In this document: positions 1-11,036 of the stretch, one piece after another
How positions within the stretch are numbered: the first letter of the stretch is position 1
Layout of the letters: every line of letters starts with the position of its first letter
Assembly (NCBI GenBank): GCA_003988855.1
Contig: QYAI01000085.1
Span: 52,148-116,147 of the forward strand
Direction of reading: 5' to 3'
Length of the DNA: 64,000 nucleotides
From: Arachnopeziza araneosa
Lineage: Eukaryota; Ascomycota; Leotiomycetes; Helotiales; Arachnopezizaceae
The notes under the pieces: generated by a model
What the model was told of the DNA's origin: nothing
Databases searched by the model: none
The model's input: the letters and a program-made list of their open reading frames with translations, nothing else
Translations under genes and position numbers: made by a program

Positions 1-1
1 T

Positions 2-694
2 TTTGTCCGTGATGTTGTCGCTGATGGTACCACTCTTTCGCCAAATACTGTCTTCGAGCAGACTTGGTATCTCCGTAATGGTGGTAATTCATCTTGGCCT
101 GCTGGATGTAGTGTGAAGTTTGTTGGTGGTGATAATATGTGTGCCGTCGATCCTGAGCATCCAGCCAGTGTTCACGAGCTTGTTTCTGCTGCTGAGAGTA
201 CCACTTGCTATACCGAGGTTTCTCCTGGCCAAGAGGCTGGTTTCACTGTCTTGATGAGAACACCAAACCGACCTGGCAAGTTCATCTCTTACTGGCGCTT
301 GACCGGTCCTGAAGGCAATAAATTTGGTCACAGATTGTGGTGCGACGTCAATGTCAAGGAATCAAGCATTGCTGCTAAGAAGGAAGAAGAACGCTCTGTC
401 GCCTCTATCGAGACTCCTGGCAATACTGTTGAGGGCAGCCAAATGATTTTCCCAAAGCTTGAGAAGGAGTCTCCAACTACTAGCATTCATCAGGAAGTCC
501 CAGCTGTTATTGAACCTAAAGCTTCTGTCGATGAGGATGAAGAGGATCTAGAAGAGTTCAATTTCGAGGAACCATACGAGGAAGACGAAAATGAGAGCGA
601 GGAGGCTTTCTTGACTGATGAGGAAGACTATGATATTCTCAATGCTAGTGATGAGGAATACCTCGCCGAGCAAGAGAAGGTTGCCAAGAAATAA
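2..694 (+). CDS. NBR1-type selective autophagy receptor, 3' part only
   Basis: The reading frame is open from the window edge, so the 5' part lies outside. The first ~120 residues resemble the NBR1 central (four-tryptophan, FW) domain: spaced tryptophans in TWYLRNGG, SSWPAG, SYWRLTGP and RLWCDV, with the FGHRLWCDV ending typical of the family. In fungi NBR1-like proteins (often with ZZ zinc fingers upstream, not visible here) carry cargo to Atg8 on autophagic membranes. The domain is followed by an acidic, low-complexity tail of ~85 residues rich in Glu/Asp. Near its end the tail has an acidic YDIL motif (629-640), a candidate Atg8-interacting motif. The stop is TAA at 692-694, and the gene converges on the NOP13-like gene. 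The FW assignment is strong; the receptor role is inferred from the family. Confidence 0.8.
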   Translation, partial: FVRDVVADGTTLSPNTVFEQTWYLRNGGNSSWPAGCSVKFVGGDNMCAVDPEHPASVHELVSAAESTTCYTEVSPGQEAGFTVLMRTPNRPGKFISYWRLTGPEGNKFGHRLWCDVNVKESSIAAKKEEERSVASIETPGNTVEGSQMIFPKLEKESPTTSIHQEVPAVIEPKASVDEDEEDLEEFNFEEPYEEDENESEEAFLTDEEDYDILNASDEEYLAEQEKVAKK

Positions 695-1267
695 GCCTGC
701 ATCTGATGAAAATAAAGGGACATGTGGGATAGGTGTGAAGGCGCAAGATTGACACAAAGTCTGGATAGCGGATGTGGATGGTGCACGGTTATGGGGAATC
801 TCTTTTTACTTTCTAGTTTTCTTTTCCTCTTTGTAATCGCTGGCGTTCTGGCTCTTTGCCCGCCATCATTCTGATTGTGGGTTACTCGGACTCTCTTGAT
901 ATTGATCACCCCGAGTGTTGCGTTCGGGAGGAGTCTGAGCACAGCGAAATGCAAGCGGAACAAACTGAACAAACAAACAGCCGAATCAATGGATGGATTT
1001 CAGAACTCTCTTCTCTTATTGATTTGGTGCTATTGTATTGAGATCTTCTGATAGTGGAATGGAAATGACATGACTTAATGAACCTTTTTGCTTGTGTATA
1101 ATGTTCAACTACTAAAGTACCTACCCTAGAAATCGAAATCTTAAAACTTCTCAGGGGGAGAACCAAATTCAAGCGGCTTATTGTGTGGATATTTAGTATG
1201 GTCCTTGATTACTGCGCAGTAATCTCACAACTATATTGAGACGGCATCTTTTAAAGTTCTGCTAAAA
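695..1267. other. Convergent intergenic region
   Basis: This 573-bp gap lies between two convergent stop codons (NBR1-like on the left, NOP13-like on the right). It probably holds both 3' untranslated regions. I see no conserved reading frame, RNA gene or repeat in it. Confidence 0.6.
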
Positions 1268-2587
1268 TCAAAATGTGACCTTAGTCCCCTCCGACTCAAC
1301 AATCCCACCAGTTAATCTTGGACCTCCGTACGGCAACATGTACTCCTTCGTTTTACTAGACAATGAAGAGTCGACCTTGGTCTCAACAATTTCATCTACC
1401 AGTTGATCTGGGCCCGAATTTTTCTTCGTCCCATCCTTCCCATATCTTTTCTTATACCGGACCTGGGCATCCTCTGCAAACTCCATGCGTAAAGTTCGAC
1501 CCTTGATTTTATTGACCCACCACTTCCTCATCTTAGTCTTCTTCTTAATAGCCCCTGAATCATAATCGTCCTCATCCTCAGAATCAGAGATATCAGAAAG
1601 AGGTTCTTCGATTATGGCAAATCCACGTACTGCACTCTCAGCCGCTTCTATCTCCTCAAATGTGACCCACGCATAGCCTTTACATTTGCCTGTGTCCTCG
1701 AACGTAGCTACAAAAACGCTGGCAATATCTCCGCATTTCTCAAAATGTCCCTTGAGGCTATCTTGTGTGGTGTCGAATGCGAGATTGCCTACAAAGACCC
1801 GATTGTTCGGTGGTTTACCATCTTTCTTCGTTTCCTCTTTAGGCTTTTCCGGTCTACCTTCAAATGACTTCTGGTTCTTGATTAAAACCCGTCGGCCAGA
1901 CAATAGCTGCTCGGATAACTCCACAGCCTGCTCCACAGCATCCGCAGATGAGAGGTCGACGTATGCCCATCCTTTGTTATGAATTGGCTTCACAAATTTT
2001 CTCTGGTCCTCGACTTTGTTGGCTGATTTGTTGTCATTCGGTCCCGGCATATGGACTCTTGTGATCATTTCTTCTGTAACATCTGAATTATCAACGAGGA
2101 AGGCTCGTAATTCCATCTTCGAAATATGCCATGGCAAATTTCCAATCCATATGCCATACTCAGATCTCTTCTCAACTTCAGTCTTCTTGACTGGTTTCAC
2201 TTCTGGCTCGGGAGTAGACTCCGCACCGGATTTCGAAGGCGGAAGTGGCTTGCCCTTCTTAAGTCTTCGAAGAGCTTTCTTGGACGGTGGTTCGGGAGCC
2301 GTAATGTCAACTTCTATCTCTTCTTCAGAAATAAATTTCCGCTTCTTGGAAGGTGGTCTATCATCCACTATTTTAACGGCTCGCATTTTCTCATCTGCAG
2401 CAAGAAGTTGATCCGGAGAAGGTTTCTGCTTTTGGTCCGCTAGATTGGATTGATCTAGAATGGAGTCTATAATCACCTCTGCCTTCCGCTTCTTGCTAGA
2501 TTTCTCTTTCTTCGGTCTTGAGGATGTGTCTGATGTAGACTTTCGCTGCTTGGTTGCGCTTGTTTGGATTGAATCTGAAGAAGCCAT
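1268..2587 (-). CDS. NOP13: NOP13-like nucleolar RNA-binding protein (two RRMs)
   Basis: Single-exon gene of 439 codons. The ATG at 2587-2585 (MASSDS) is the first true ATG; a codon 9 nt upstream in frame is GTG. The N-terminus is a Lys/Ser-rich basic region with nuclear-localisation character (KKEKSSKKRKAE). RRM1 begins near YGIWIGNLPW (about residue 145) and includes the NKGWAYVDL RNP1-like strand. RRM2 begins at RVFVGNLAFD (RNP2) with CKGYAWVTF as RNP1. The order of RRM1, the GRRVLIKNQKSFEGRP linker and RRM2 is typical of fungal Nop13, a nucleolar protein found with pre-ribosomal particles. Nop12 is the alternative; the IWIGNLPW start of RRM1 and the FLVxNS pattern favour Nop13. It is divergently arranged with the Iec3 gene, with 351 bp between starts. 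Confidence 0.82.
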   Translation of the reverse strand: MASSDSIQTSATKQRKSTSDTSSRPKKEKSSKKRKAEVIIDSILDQSNLADQKQKPSPDQLLAADEKMRAVKIVDDRPPSKKRKFISEEEIEVDITAPEPPSKKALRRLKKGKPLPPSKSGAESTPEPEVKPVKKTEVEKRSEYGIWIGNLPWHISKMELRAFLVDNSDVTEEMITRVHMPGPNDNKSANKVEDQRKFVKPIHNKGWAYVDLSSADAVEQAVELSEQLLSGRRVLIKNQKSFEGRPEKPKEETKKDGKPPNNRVFVGNLAFDTTQDSLKGHFEKCGDIASVFVATFEDTGKCKGYAWVTFEEIEAAESAVRGFAIIEEPLSDISDSEDEDDYDSGAIKKKTKMRKWWVNKIKGRTLRMEFAEDAQVRYKKRYGKDGTKKNSGPDQLVDEIVETKVDSSLSSKTKEYMLPYGGPRLTGGIVESEGTKVTF

Positions 2588-2938
2588 TGTGCCCACTAAA
2601 AGAGTAGAATGAATGTTTGATTCGATGAGAAGTAGACTATGCGCTCGTAACGATCTGGGAAACCTAGAAAGTGGACTATCTGATCGTGAATCCTGCCCCG
2701 CAAAGAGTTTCTTAGCTTGAAAATTTTATCATCAGATTGAAGATGAAGCGAAAATCTCTTCAGAGGGATCGCTTTAAAACCCTCTTCTCTTTCGAAAACC
2801 AAACAAGCAAATGCTTGTCTACAGCGCGACTTTAGGCTCCGCAAGAAACAAGCTCTTAAAATATTTTGAGAGTTCATTCGAAAATAATCTATCACGGCAA
2901 ATCGGGGGTTGCAAGCCCCGACGCTAACGCAATACAGT
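2588..2938. promoter_or_regulatory. Bidirectional promoter region NOP13-like / IEC3-like
   Basis: These 351 bp separate the divergent start codons of the NOP13-like and Iec3-like genes, so both promoters must lie here or overlap the neighbouring leaders. No TATA box or named factor site could be assigned with confidence. Confidence 0.5.
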
Positions 2939-4446
2939 ATGGCGCGAATCGAGGAGGAACAGGACTCTCAAGTAAGTCACCATCATTTATCATTTCAGTC
3001 TTGAACAATTCCACTCACCACCAAGACGAAGCCCTATACGCCATTTAAGCTCCGAGGACGTGTTCCTGTAGATTTATCGTCTGATGCGGGTTGGTTTCAG
3101 AAGGCTTTATCCACAATGGACATCCAAGATGAAGACGCGGGTGCTGACACAATCATGAGTCGCGAAGAGGACATGGCTCAAGAGCAAGACGGAGAGGACA
3201 TGGCTGCAGGACAAGACGGAGAGGACATGGCTGCAGGACAAGACCGAGAGGACATGGCTCAAGAACGTGAAGGAGAGGAGAGCAAGCCTACCTACAAATC
3301 CTTCAAGTAAGCTACTCAATTCTCTAGGAAGCCTGCCTATTCTTTCAACAGCGCGTCTACCTATCGAATCTGGACTTATCTAACATGGAATCATAGGAAG
3401 AAATTCAAGAAGATGAAGCTTAAGTTCGATGAAGCAATGCGCCAGGCCAAAGAATTGTACGCGGCTGAGCAAGAAGCTATCAAAGTTTCCAAAAGACTTG
3501 CGCAAGAGAATGAGTAAGTTACAATGATTCCCCTATTTCAGGAGCTAACTTCTTATTTTACAGCCAAATCATGGATCTGCTGCTCGATATCAACGATTCA
3601 CCACAGATGCCAATCGACAAGAGGATTAACTTGATGGCAGAATCACCAGCGCTCCCTAAGCTGCCTCCTCTGGTTACCGACGAGGAGTTAGCTCTTGCCT
3701 CTCAAGCCAAAACAACTGCCGGCAAGGCTATATATAATGATCTCCGTGCCATGATAGATGAAAAAGCTGCTACTGCTCCACATCCCTCCTCGATTCCAGA
3801 GAAATCTCTTGCTGGACTTCTTGCAACAGTTTCCCATCTGTCCTCAAGTGATCCTCGAGTACCACGCCAACTCATCGAATCACTCGAGAAGGATAATCCC
3901 GCCTATCTTACGCCGGACCAAATCGACGATTACATATATGATATTGACGCGTCACTCGGCATGGTTCCTCCTCTCCCACGTCCCAACCAAGAAAATACGT
4001 CTCAAGACTTCGCATTTGGCTACAAGCACAGCCCTTACAACTGGCTTCGCGAAAATGTCCCGAAAATCTTTCTACAGGATGGCGAAAGCATCGATAAATC
4101 TCATGGAAAGCCAGGTGCTCTTCGCGGTGCAGGAAAGCGAGCTAGTATCCCGGCGCCCAGCCAGCCTGATGCTCTCGAAATTGTTGAAGAAGATGGCATT
4201 GGTTATGATTTCTCGCTGGGAACCCAGCTTTCAGCTATTAAGGGAAAGCGCAAAAGAGAAGATGATGATATCGGGTACCACCCTAAGAAAGGCAGCTTGG
4301 ACGAAGGCAAGGTAAAGAAGCCAAGACAGGCGAGGAAGCGAAAGAGTGAAGGCTCTGATGAGAAGCCAGTTTCTGCGAGAAAGCGAAAGGTTAAGCAACC
4401 ATCTCCATCGCCGGATCCTGGCGCTCATCCATTTGGACCGATCTAA
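2939..4446 (+). CDS. Ino80 chromatin remodelling complex subunit Iec3
   Basis: Four exons by splice signals and frame: 2939-2971, 3026-3306, 3397-3513, 3564-4446 (introns 54, 90 and 50 bp, all GT..AG), giving 437 codons. The diagnostic part is the block YKSFKKKFKKMKLKFDEAM followed by KRLAQEN and DQIMDLLLDIN, spanning exons 2-4. It matches the N-terminal coiled-coil of the fungal Ino80-complex Iec3 family. The first ~45 residues (PYTPFKLRGRVPVD) and an acidic insert made of four 9-residue repeats (EDMAAGQDG-type) precede it. The C-terminal third carries basic, NLS-like clusters (KKPRQARKRK, SARKRKVK) and ends HPFGPI. Iec3 is a fungal-specific accessory subunit of the Ino80 nucleosome remodeller. 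The exon 1 assignment rests only on splice signals; the rest is firm. Confidence 0.82.
3167..3274 (+). repeat. In-frame 27-bp tandem repeat (4 copies) in IEC3-like gene
   Basis: Four head-to-tail 27-bp units start at 3167, 3194, 3221 and 3248. Each encodes nine residues of the type EDMAAGQDG; the outer copies differ (EDMAQEQDG, EDMAQEREG). The two central copies are almost identical, which suggests recent slippage or unequal exchange. The array lies in an acidic linker before the conserved coiled-coil. Confidence 0.9.
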
Positions 4447-5457
4447 TCAGATATTGAGCAACGATGATACAAAAGTGGATAACGAGCCTTTTTAGTCGTC
4501 TGAATTACCGACTAGGCCAAATCATCCAAATTTCTGCTCTTGAGTTGGCCACCTCTCATCGAGGTGCAGAGAGCATGTAAGGACTAATGTATTATTGTAT
4601 CACGAGCACTAGCATGGAGTTTATGGCGTGGTGGATACCTGCATATGGAGTAGTTATGAAAAAAAAGGTGACTGTGCTGAATATATCATGCTGTAAAACT
4701 AGAGCCAACACATCATAATTTTTATTCAATGATTTTACAAAAGTATGTGTCATCTCAAATAAAGTAATCGTCAACACAAGGCTGTGTCCTTGATGTTATT
4801 ATAAGTCTTTACCAGACGTGGTATGTAGACTGTACAGTAGCATGACTAACAGCAGCTTACACCACATTCAACAGCAAAAGCTAGACGAAGCCATGAAGCT
4901 TCTGCTCATCATCTACCGCAGCCACTCAGAGCCAGCTCTCCAACGATGATTCGATGATTGCCCCACCCGTTCTTAACCAGTCAATATCTACCCGGCTATG
5001 TGTGGGGAGAGTTTGCTGTCGTGGTGGAATGCTCGATGGGCCTTCTTGATATGTTTTGAATGGCTTCTGTACTTCTATCGATCCGGGCGTTCGATACAGC
5101 GTGTTGTCAGATAATGCTGTCGAGGATGGTTTTCGAAGCAGTTAAATGCTGATTTTGGGATAGACGAAGCCAAAAGTCTATTCCATTATCTTCGATTACG
5201 CGGTTCCGCATCTTGAATTTTTGAATTGACAAGAAAGGAACAATGTTGATCTTGAAATTAGTGCTGATGGTCTACTTGTGTATGTACAATTGCGGCTCCG
5301 AGATCCCAAATGTCTACCTTCATAGATGAATATATACGAGGTGGATTAGCTTTACCTTTGTATGTTCTCTTCTTGGTCTTCGTCTTGGTCTTTATTCGCC
5401 AGCAATGCTGTAGCCAAAAATCCACCCATCTATCTCTTTACCTCTGATCTCCCGTAT
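4447..5457. other. Convergent intergenic region
   Basis: About 1 kb lies between the stop codons of the Iec3-like gene (+) and NADP-isocitrate dehydrogenase (-). It is AT-rich with scattered A/T runs and presumably contains both 3' UTRs. No convincing reading frame or structural RNA was seen. Confidence 0.55.
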
Positions 5458-6931
5458 CTACAACTTCTGCCCCTTCTGCTTCAATAAGCTCTTCATCCTC
5501 CTCTCAACCGCATTCAGGTACTCGGTTGTTGTAACATAATCCTCTCTCCCGGTCTTGCCACATGCGAGTGCCAAATCCTTCGTCATAATGCCATCGATAT
5601 CGACGGTATCGATACAGGCTTTCTCTAAGCTCTCAGCGAACTCGACGACCTCGGGCGTCTCGTCGAGAGTGCCTCGCTGAATGAGACCACGTGTCCAGGC
5701 GAAGATTGAGGCAATAGGGTTGGTCGATGTTTCCTTGCCTTTTTGGTGCTCGCGATAGTGGCGGGTTACGGTGCCATGAGCCGCCTCGGATTCGAAAGAC
5801 TTTCCATCCGGGGTGATTAAGACCGAGGTCATGAGACCTAGAGAGCCGAAACCTTGGGCTACGACATCAGATTGGACATCTCCATCGTAGTCTGGATATT
5901 GTTAGAAAATGAATGAGACATAAGAGGGTAGCCGAACTTTTCAATGCCATAATATATCCACCAGCGCTCTTCATCATCTGAGCAACCATGTCATCGATTA
6001 GTCTGTGTTCATACCAGATCTTCTTCTCTTCAAACTCCTTCTTGTAATTCTTCTCGTAGATATCCTCGAAAATATCCTTGAATCTACCATCGTACTTCTT
6101 TAAGATTGTATTCTTAGTGCTCATGTACAGAGGGAGAGATTTGCTTAGCGCAAGCTTGAAACTGGCATGGGCGAATCCTTCAATAGACTCATCAGTGTTG
6201 TACTGGGTTTGTGCAACACCACCCCCAGTCTTGAACTCAAAGACTTGAATCTCTTCGGGATTGCCTCCTTCTGGGGTAAAGACCATCTTCAGTGTGCCAT
6301 TACCCTTCACAACCATGTCCTTTGCTCTATATTGGTCACCGAATGCGTGGCGGCCAATGATGATGGGCTTCTTCCATCCCGGGACGAGACGGGGGATTCG
6401 GGGAATGACGATGGGTTCTCTGAAGACGGTTCCTCCTAAAGCATTTCGGATTGTGCCATTAGGAGACAGCCACACTACTCTGGTATTAGCCGTGAGTCTT
6501 CAACAAGCCCTTGGAGATATACTTTGCTTGAGGTTGAATTCCTTAACTCGAGCCTCGTCGGGGGTAATGGTTGCACATTTGACACCCACCGAGTACTTCT
6601 TGATAGCCTCTGCCGCATCAATGGTAACTCGATCCTCTGTCTCGTCCCTGTACTCCAACCCCAAGTCATAGTATTTCAGGTCGATGTCCAGGTAGGGATG
6701 GATGAACTTGTTCTTGATATCCGCCCATATGATTCTTGTCATTTCATCTCCATCTAGCTCTACGACTGGGTTCTTGACCTTGATCTTGTTGAAGCTTGCC
6801 ATTTTGCGAGAGTGCACGAAGGTTGGGCCGCAGCTGGCCGCCGTTCGTGCGAAGTGAGGTGGGGACGCTCGATGAGGTCGCGAGATGGAGCTGCAGAGAC
6901 TGCGCGACACTGATGAGCGGGTTACGTTCAT
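5458..6931 (-). CDS. IDP1: NADP-dependent isocitrate dehydrogenase
   Basis: Three exons on the minus strand: 6931-6523, 6474-5938 and 5891-5458 (introns 48 and 46 bp), 459 codons. The enzyme oxidatively decarboxylates isocitrate to 2-oxoglutarate and makes NADPH. Landmarks in order: VVELDGDEMTRIIW near the N-terminus, KMWLSPNGTIRN rejoined across intron 1, GTVFREPI, and the isocitrate/isopropylmalate dehydrogenase signature NYDGDVQSDVVAQGFGSLG across intron 2, then AAHGTVTRHYR. The first 43 residues are rich in Arg/Ser and look like a mitochondrial presequence. A second in-frame Met (ATG at 6802) opens the conserved core exactly where a cytosolic isoform would begin. The C-terminus GQKL is only a weak match to a peroxisomal signal. 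A further in-frame start at 7057 is considered leader. Confidence 0.95.
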
Positions 6932-7829
6932 GGTGAAATGGGCGTTCTGGAGGTATTTGATAGGTTTCTTTCTGTCCTGGTCTAAGGTTGGCGCTGCCGA
7001 GGATGTGGGGTGAAGAGTCGGGAAGGGGAGCAGTTGAGAGAGACGTGTGAAATACAAGAGATTTTAACCGGTAGGAAAACACCGCCAGTCGCGAATAGGC
7101 CCAATTTCACCGTGGGCCTGTGATGCCTCCTCCAGAATCCTCGACGCGAATTTGTTTAGTTCCCATCTGCAAATTTTGCAGCTTCCCATCAACTACGGGC
7201 CCGATCCGACAACGGACGGTGGAGCTCCACCTCTGAATAGTCATACACCCTCTCGTTTCTAAGGGGACCCGTGTCACATCAACAACGACATCTCATCCGC
7301 ATGCTCTAGAGTGGTTGGTAAAGACTGAATATCAATTATCTATAGGTGCAGTCACATCGAGGAAATCCCAACTCCCCTGGATAATGTACTGTGTCTACCA
7401 TCATCTGACCTGCTGTATCGCATCCATGGCCCGATCCCCAGAAACTCCATATTCCTATACCCATTCCAATTCCCTGAAAGAAGATAAGACATCCGAAGAG
7501 AAATGGATAAAACAAGCATGACTGTTCCCTTCCTGTTTACGATACCTGGCCGCCTAGCTGATGCCAAACGGAAACCCCCTTAATAAAAAGACAGAACAGG
7601 TGAAAGATAGAAGATAAGAATCAGGCGAGAAACAAGCAGGAAAGTACAAGAAGCAAAAAGCCCCAACTATCTTGTCAACATCAATTGCCGTAGTCCACCT
7701 CTGAACTGCAACTTCAGGAAGGTCTTGGCCTACCCATCGCAGAGACAACTCGACTTCGGCTTCTCATCCTAGTACTCCACAATGATCACTTCCAAGATTT
7801 TTCATATCTTGAGGTGATAACAGACGCTT
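6932..7829. other. Intergenic region between IDP and the C2H2 gene
   Basis: This holds the promoter and leader of NADP-isocitrate dehydrogenase on the left and the 3' flank of the C2H2 gene on the right. A perfect 14-bp palindrome sits at 7218-7231. The short open frames here have no recognisable domain or codon pattern, so I call no gene. Confidence 0.5.
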
Positions 7830-8997
7830 TTAATCGTACTGGTAGTTCATTGAAGAGGCGTTGGAAGCCCATGAACAACTAGGACAAGGAACCCACGTTC
7901 CCGCCCCACCGTCAATCATACCAGGCCACCCTTGAAGACTGCATGTGTTGCATCCTCGCTTTATAGCAGAAGCTTCATATTGAGGCTCGTAGTGTTCGTG
8001 CTTGAGCTTGCGTCGTAACTTTTCACGTGCTGCTTGACGTTCCGGCTCACAGGACTTCTTGCAAGAAGGACAATCCCACCCCACCTCAGTAACAATGTTG
8101 TTTGTAAGGCAACCAACACAACGCCAATTCTTAGCATATACCTTCCGGTCATGCTCCCACCTTTCTTGCTCCGATTCCCATTGCTCCTCCGTCATCTTTT
8201 TCCCCCGCTTCGCACAACCAATATCTTCCTTGTGGAAATCTTTCAGATGATCGCGGTAGTGGTCTTTCCGTGTGAAGGGAGAGTCATGCCTATCACATTT
8301 CCCGTTGCCATAATCACAGTAAAAGGTGTCTTTCTGATCTGCATCTCCATGGACATTCTTATAATGTCTGTCGAGATCGGCTGCTCTAAAGAAGGGCTCT
8401 TTATCTTTCTTTTTCGGGCAGTCCACAGGGTGACAGCAGGGAAAGGTGTTCTTCCGAGGATATCTAAAACAGCATTCAATAAATTGGGGGATTTAAAAGA
8501 GACGGGAATACGTACTCTGGTTGGTCGAGGAAGATGATTGCCGGGGTTTGAGCGGTGATTCTGGCGCCTGGCACTAGTTCGAAGTAGGGTTCTTGTCCTT
8601 TGGGGATGATGAACTTGTAAAGCTCTAGGAGTGATTTGCCAGTCCATCCGAGACTTTTGAAAGTTGGCCTGTCGTTTTCTTGGCCAACCATGGCCGTGTA
8701 TGGTTGATTTGGGGGAGGATCAGAAAATGGCGAGTCCATTACCCAAGACCCCGTGTGGTCGTATTCATCGGGCGAGGTGATGGACATTGGCGTATTAGGC
8801 ATTTGTACGTGGTACCAAGCGTCATTTGAGAAGGTCGATGACATGTCACTACTTCCGTCGGAGCTCCTACTTCCCATAGGGCTCATAGGTACGCCTCCAG
8901 TTGCTATGCGGTTCCTTGGGTAGCTCTCATAACGGGGGGAGTATTTCACTTCTGGGCATTGCCCGGCAGTTGTATTGTAGGTGTACTGGTGGTCCAT
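7830..8997 (-). CDS. C2H2/cysteine-rich zinc-finger protein, putative transcription factor
   Basis: Two exons: 8997-8516 and 8463-7830, with a 52-bp intron whose donor is a canonical GTACGT; 371 codons. Exon 1 encodes a Ser/Pro-rich low-complexity region and a conserved block (KSLGWTGKSLLELYKFIIP). Exon 2 opens in Cys/His-rich sequence: TFPCCHPVDCPKK..DLDRHYKNVH is C2H2-like, then FYCDYGNGKCDRHDSPFTRKDHYRDHLKDFH is a second C2H2 finger. C-terminal CxxC pairs follow (CVGCL, CPSCKKSC, GCNTC, CPSC). This layout is common in fungal proteins annotated only as C2H2 transcription factors. DNA binding is inferred and the target genes are unknown. The start is the first ATG of the open frame. Confidence 0.75.
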
Positions 8998-10353
8998 TGA
9001 GGCGGTGCCCTGAAGCTAGGCCCGAGATACAGAGTGAGGCCGCCTCTTACAGTTGGCTGCTAATCGACCGTCTTGCCTGCGTGGTAAAGTTTTGATGCTT
9101 GGAGCCAGGTTGTGATGAAGGTAGGATGAATTGAATGACTGACTGAGAATGATTATCACAAAATAGGGTTTCAATGAATGAGGGAGAATTGAGGTTGATC
9201 ACAAAACGAGGGCAGTGCAGAGCCACTTATTTACCGTTTGTTACTGCAGAAAGATGGTTCTTGATCTTCAGCCTCATGGAGATCGCTGCGAGTCATCGTG
9301 CCAGAGCGTCACATGAATTGACCACGATGCATATGCTAGGGTTCCAACAACCTTCTTTTGCTAGAAAGTCAAGGCGAAATTGACGATTGGACATGACGAG
9401 ATATGGAGCGCAGAGCGGCAATGAAGGAAAGCAGTCGAACATGGAACTATGTCGAATCCATGTCCCGCCGACTGCATATCCGTAGCAGCCCTGCATCTCT
9501 CGAGGCTATGGAGCTCCTAGTCGACATCTCGGCTTGTCCAGGCCAGAAACAGACACCGACAGAGCCAGTCTTGTATGGGCCGTTGAAGCTCGATAGCATA
9601 GTGACGAGGCTTGCCACGATAGAGTTATCCTACCTCGGTGTAGAGATCCCAGAGTGCTGGCGTTGAGATGTCTCACAGCCTCGTTTAGCAAGCCATATCG
9701 GGTAATGGAAGTATGAAACTTTGACCTCACCTATCACGGCCAAGTGCCTCGTCAGGGCGGACCTTGTGCGCCCTTGGGAGAGGGACCGGTCTCGCCTGCT
9801 GGTGGGCGGAACTGAAGGCTGACTTCAGAGGCATCTTTTGCTCACCTTCCTCTTTCGAGGCCAACCGACGCCGCGACGGCAACATGGCATCATGGGAATC
9901 GCGGGCCGGCAAAAGCTCAACCAGAACCGGGCCAAAGTGGTTCGCAACACATCTGTCTACTCGTTGCTGGTCTGACGACGTCGTTGCTGGTGTCTCCGGG
10001 CGTGAAGAGCTTTCGACTGCAGTGAATGCGAAGTGACGAGCCTATCCATCCAGCCGAGGGACTGTAATCGACTATATCATTGCCCAGCTGAGTCGCTATC
10101 CACGCAAGGTGATCTGTCCCAGGAACAATTGGAGGACGGATCTCCGGCCAGGACGAAGCCCAAATCGAAGAGCGAACGTAAGGCAGCTAGAAGCGGAGCG
10201 GGGTTCGTCCGCTGCCTCGTCGCCGCCTGAAGCTCTGGATTCTTTGGCTTTTTTCCGTGTGGGCGAGGCTGTCGGTGAGCAATTATGCCTCACTTCGGCA
10301 TTCCTGTGCCCACTAACACTGTGAAGGCTTCTGGCACCATGGCTCTCTATCTC

Positions 10354-10465
10354 GCACACACAAACACACACACATACATACACATACACACACACACACA
10401 CATACACACACACACACATACACACACACACACATACACACACACACACATACACACACACACAC
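10354..10465. repeat. (CA)n microsatellite with TA interruptions
   Basis: About 110 bp of CACACA repeats interrupted at intervals by CATACA units. It is noncoding. Frames reading through it are simple His/Thr or Val/Cys repeats and are rejected as genes. Confidence 0.95.
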
Positions 10466-11023
10466 GTGGACGCGCGCCCTTTCGAAGGATTCATCGCGCC
10501 CCATCAGACATGCCGTTGGGTTGCAATGGCAAGCAATCCAGAGTCCCGGCCGAGCGAGTCCTGCCATAGCCGGTGCGGCTTCAGTCGACGCTTTTTCCTG
10601 CCAGGCAATTAACATTACGAAAACATCAATGGCAATCCCCAGCTGGGCGAGAGCGAGGGGACCAAGAGAAGAGAGAAGTGAAGCTCAACAGCTGATGTAG
10701 GTGTGAAGCCTGTGGCCTGCACGGGCCAATCATTGGCGCGTCTTCAGAGCGAACTGCTTCATCTAGAAGAATGAGGCACCCGAGGCCTTGCAAAAGGGCA
10801 ACTTGTTGAGTTGGAGAGAGGAATGGAAATCTGGGGTGCATTCGTACTTATAGTTCGCCTGGACCCCCAACTTTTAGCAAACCTTCCAATGTATCAGAGA
10901 CTCGTTCATCGTTGGGCAGCAACACGTCTCCTGGCCTGGGGCCGTCGGCCGTAGGCAAATAGCCGTTTCTGAACATCCGCCCTCGAAATCGCTTGCCAAT
11001 GGATGAAAAGCCCTATACGAAAT

Positions 11024-11036
11024 CCCCCCCCCCCCC
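11024..11036. repeat. Poly-C run (13 C)
   Basis: Thirteen consecutive C residues in noncoding sequence. The exact length may be uncertain because such homopolymers are error-prone in sequencing. Confidence 0.9.

Noticed and set aside
10096..10615. Frames reading through the (CA)n tract
   Set aside because: Encode only His/Thr or Val/Cys simple repeats with no flanking protein-like sequence.
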